Assembly: GCA_016865015.1 (NCBI GenBank)
Contig: CP018226.1
Span: 2,139,001 to 2,203,000, forward strand
Direction: 5' to 3'
Origin: Rhizobiales bacterium IMCC20636
Lineage (GTDB): Bacteria; Pseudomonadota; Alphaproteobacteria; Rhizobiales; GCA-2746425
Length of the DNA stretch: 64,000 bases
Part shown: positions 62,759 through 64,000 of the stretch, piece by piece
How positions within the stretch are numbered: the stretch's first letter is position 1
Layout of the letters: each line of letters opens with the position of its first letter
The notes under the pieces: model-generated
The model's input: only the letters and a program-made list of their open reading frames with translations
What the model was told of the DNA's origin: nothing
Databases searched by the model: none
Position numbers and translations under genes: made by a program

Positions 62759-63823
62759 ATGGCTCTGATCGAGGAAACCGAAGCAGGCGAGGCGGACGAC
62801 CGGAAGGTGGGCTGGGCCGAGCGCGTGCCGGTTCAATATTGGGTCGTCATCATCCTGCTGCTGATCATGCCCGCCTTTGCCAGTGACTTTACACTTTTTC
62901 AGATTTTTGGATGGTCCTTCATTCTCGGAATGATTGCTCTCAGCCTCATGTTTCTGGCCGGTTATGGGGGCATGGTCAGTCTTGTCCAGATGACCATTGC
63001 CGGCTTGGCTGGCTACATGATTGCGATCTTTGGCGACAGTGCCATCACTGACATCAGTCAAGGTTGGCCGTGGTATGTATCGATCCCGATTGCCCTTATC
63101 ATAGCCATGCTGTTCGGCTCACTCGTGGGATGGCTCTCGGTGCGCACCGAAGGCATCTACACAATCATGATCACGCTAGCGATTGCATCGGCCTTCTTCT
63201 ACTTTGCACGGCAAAATTATGTGGTTTTCAACGGGTTTTCCGGGTTTAACGGGGTGCTGCCACCCATGCTGTTTGGGGTGGATTGGCGCGGCAGCCAAGC
63301 GTTTTACTATCTGACGCTTTTCTGGGCCTGTCTGTCCTATCTGGTGGTGTTGTATCTATCCCGTTCGCCATTCGGTCTGGCGCTTCAGGGCGTGCGTGAC
63401 AATCCGCGCCGCATGGCAGCTCTTGGGTTCAATGTGAATGCTCATCGGGTTGCAGCGTATGCCTTTGCAGCCTTGATTGCTGGCATTGGTGGCATTCTGC
63501 TGACCTGGCAATCAGCGCAGATTTCACCCGGAACCGCCGGTGTCGGGCCTGTTATCGATATTCTGATCATTGCTGTCATCGGTGGTCTTCGGCATCCGAT
63601 TGGCCCCTTCATAGGTGCGTTCATCTATGTGGTTCTGAAAACATTTTCTGTCGATTTTCTGACGGCGCTGGGTCTGGGCGGTGAACGCTTCCAATTGCTG
63701 ATAGGGATCAGTTTCCTTGTGATCGTGTTCTGGTCACCGGATGGCATTCTGGGCCTCTGGGAAAAATGGCGTCGCAGCCGCGGCAAAGACCCGTTGCGTG
63801 ATGCCGGGGAGAGCAAGCTATGA
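62759..63823 (+). CDS. livM: Branched-chain amino acid-type ABC permease (LivM)
   Basis: 354 residues, highly hydrophobic. Seen: LFQIFGWSFILGMIALSLMFLAGYGGMVSLVQMTIAGLAGYMIAI, GSLVGWLSVRTEGIYTIMITLAIASAFFYF, SPFGLALQGVRDNPRRMAALGFNVNAHRVAAYAFAALIAGIGGILLTWQ and VIGGLRHPIGPFIGAFIYVVLKTFS, with VFWSPDGILGL at the end. These are LivM segments. It starts 3 bp after the LivH stop and overlaps LivG by 4 bp (ATGA). Confidence 0.93.
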   Translation: MALIEETEAGEADDRKVGWAERVPVQYWVVIILLLIMPAFASDFTLFQIFGWSFILGMIALSLMFLAGYGGMVSLVQMTIAGLAGYMIAIFGDSAITDISQGWPWYVSIPIALIIAMLFGSLVGWLSVRTEGIYTIMITLAIASAFFYFARQNYVVFNGFSGFNGVLPPMLFGVDWRGSQAFYYLTLFWACLSYLVVLYLSRSPFGLALQGVRDNPRRMAALGFNVNAHRVAAYAFAALIAGIGGILLTWQSAQISPGTAGVGPVIDILIIAVIGGLRHPIGPFIGAFIYVVLKTFSVDFLTALGLGGERFQLLIGISFLVIVFWSPDGILGLWEKWRRSRGKDPLRDAGESKL

Positions 63824-64000
63824 ATGCTCCCACAACAGTTTCAGAACGGTTGAATGCAACAGGAACGGCCAATGCGCTGGAGTTGCGTGGTGTTTCCAAG
63901 CTGTTTGGCGCTTTGGCGGCTCTGAGTGACATCAACATCACCGTGCGCCCCGGCGAGCGTCGCGCTGTGTTGGGGTCAAACGGTGCTGGCAAGACCACCT
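63820..64000 (+). CDS. livG: ABC transporter ATP-binding protein (LivG), N-terminal part
   Basis: Starts ATGAATGCTCCC at 63820, overlapping the LivM stop (ATGA), and runs off the right edge. The visible 60 residues contain LELRGVSKLFGALAALSDINITV and a Walker A VLGSNGAGKTT, the start of a LivG-type ATPase. The rest, including the signature and Walker B, lies outside. It completes the Liv importer with livH and livM. Confidence 0.85.
   Translation, partial: MNAPTTVSERLNATGTANALELRGVSKLFGALAALSDINITVRPGERRAVLGSNGAGKTT

Overview
The window is from an alphaproteobacterium. The evidence is moderate GC, 4-bp ATGA/GTGA gene couplings, TRAP and ABC uptake systems in dense succession, HcnABC-like, DMGDH-like and UxuA-like gene sets, and a Rhizobiales-style tandem palindromic repeat. 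A marine or host-associated member of the Hyphomicrobiales/Rhodobacterales type fits best, but I cannot name a genus. No rRNA, tRNA, phage, IS transposase or CRISPR array was seen. The 64 kb is a nutrient-acquisition region. It holds seven solute uptake systems (TAXI-TRAP, NMT1-type ABC, two ribose/xylose-type ABCs, DctPQM TRAP, ProU-type ABC, Liv-type ABC), eight regulators (TetR, IclR, two FadR-type GntR, HutC-type GntR, two DeoR, AraC) and the enzymes each importer feeds.

Layout. (a) 1-5760: tightly coupled operon with a CoA-transferase end, SMP-30 lactonase, DapA-family lyase, a three-subunit HcnABC/hydroxyproline-dehydrogenase-like flavoenzyme and an SDR. (b) 6019-8474: TetR with a palindromic operator, VOC protein, SRPBCC protein and a convergent GNAT acetyltransferase. 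(c) 8990-12035: TAXI TRAP transporter. (d) 12147-18190: IclR regulator facing an operon of ABC binding protein, CobW GTPase, dihydroorotase/hydantoinase-type amidohydrolase, permease and ATPase. (e) 18293-27531: a minus-strand uronate operon (two SDRs and two UxuA-type mannonate dehydratases) diverging from a GntR regulator, a sugar ABC importer and an RraA-like protein. (f) 28067-35342: GntR regulator, acid-sugar dehydratase of the enolase superfamily, sugar ABC importer, SDR, aldose epimerase and SMP-30 lactonase; together these look like a non-phosphorylating sugar oxidation route. (g) 35784-41963 (minus): DctPQM TRAP transporter with a DUF3604 protein and a HutC-type regulator with a clear operator.

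(h) 42154-56250 is the most unusual block. Two DeoR regulators, two DMGDH/sarcosine-dehydrogenase-like flavoproteins, two choline-kinase-like phosphotransferases and an inositol-phosphatase-like enzyme surround a glycine-betaine/choline-type ABC importer whose permease is a tandem fusion. This suggests uptake, phosphorylation and oxidative demethylation of a methylated amine, but the substrate is unknown. A roughly 150-bp tandem repeat array carrying a palindrome lies inside it (46505-46975). (i) 56462-64000: Liv-type binding protein, strong terminator, an iron-alcohol-dehydrogenase homologue that has lost most metal ligands, a ketoglutarate-semialdehyde-dehydrogenase-like enzyme, an AraC regulator and livHMG (livG runs off the window).

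Recurring theme: an RNA hairpin or terminator follows the periplasmic binding protein gene in five transporter operons, as expected where the binding protein must outnumber the membrane parts. All functional assignments come from reading the sequence; none was confirmed by database search.
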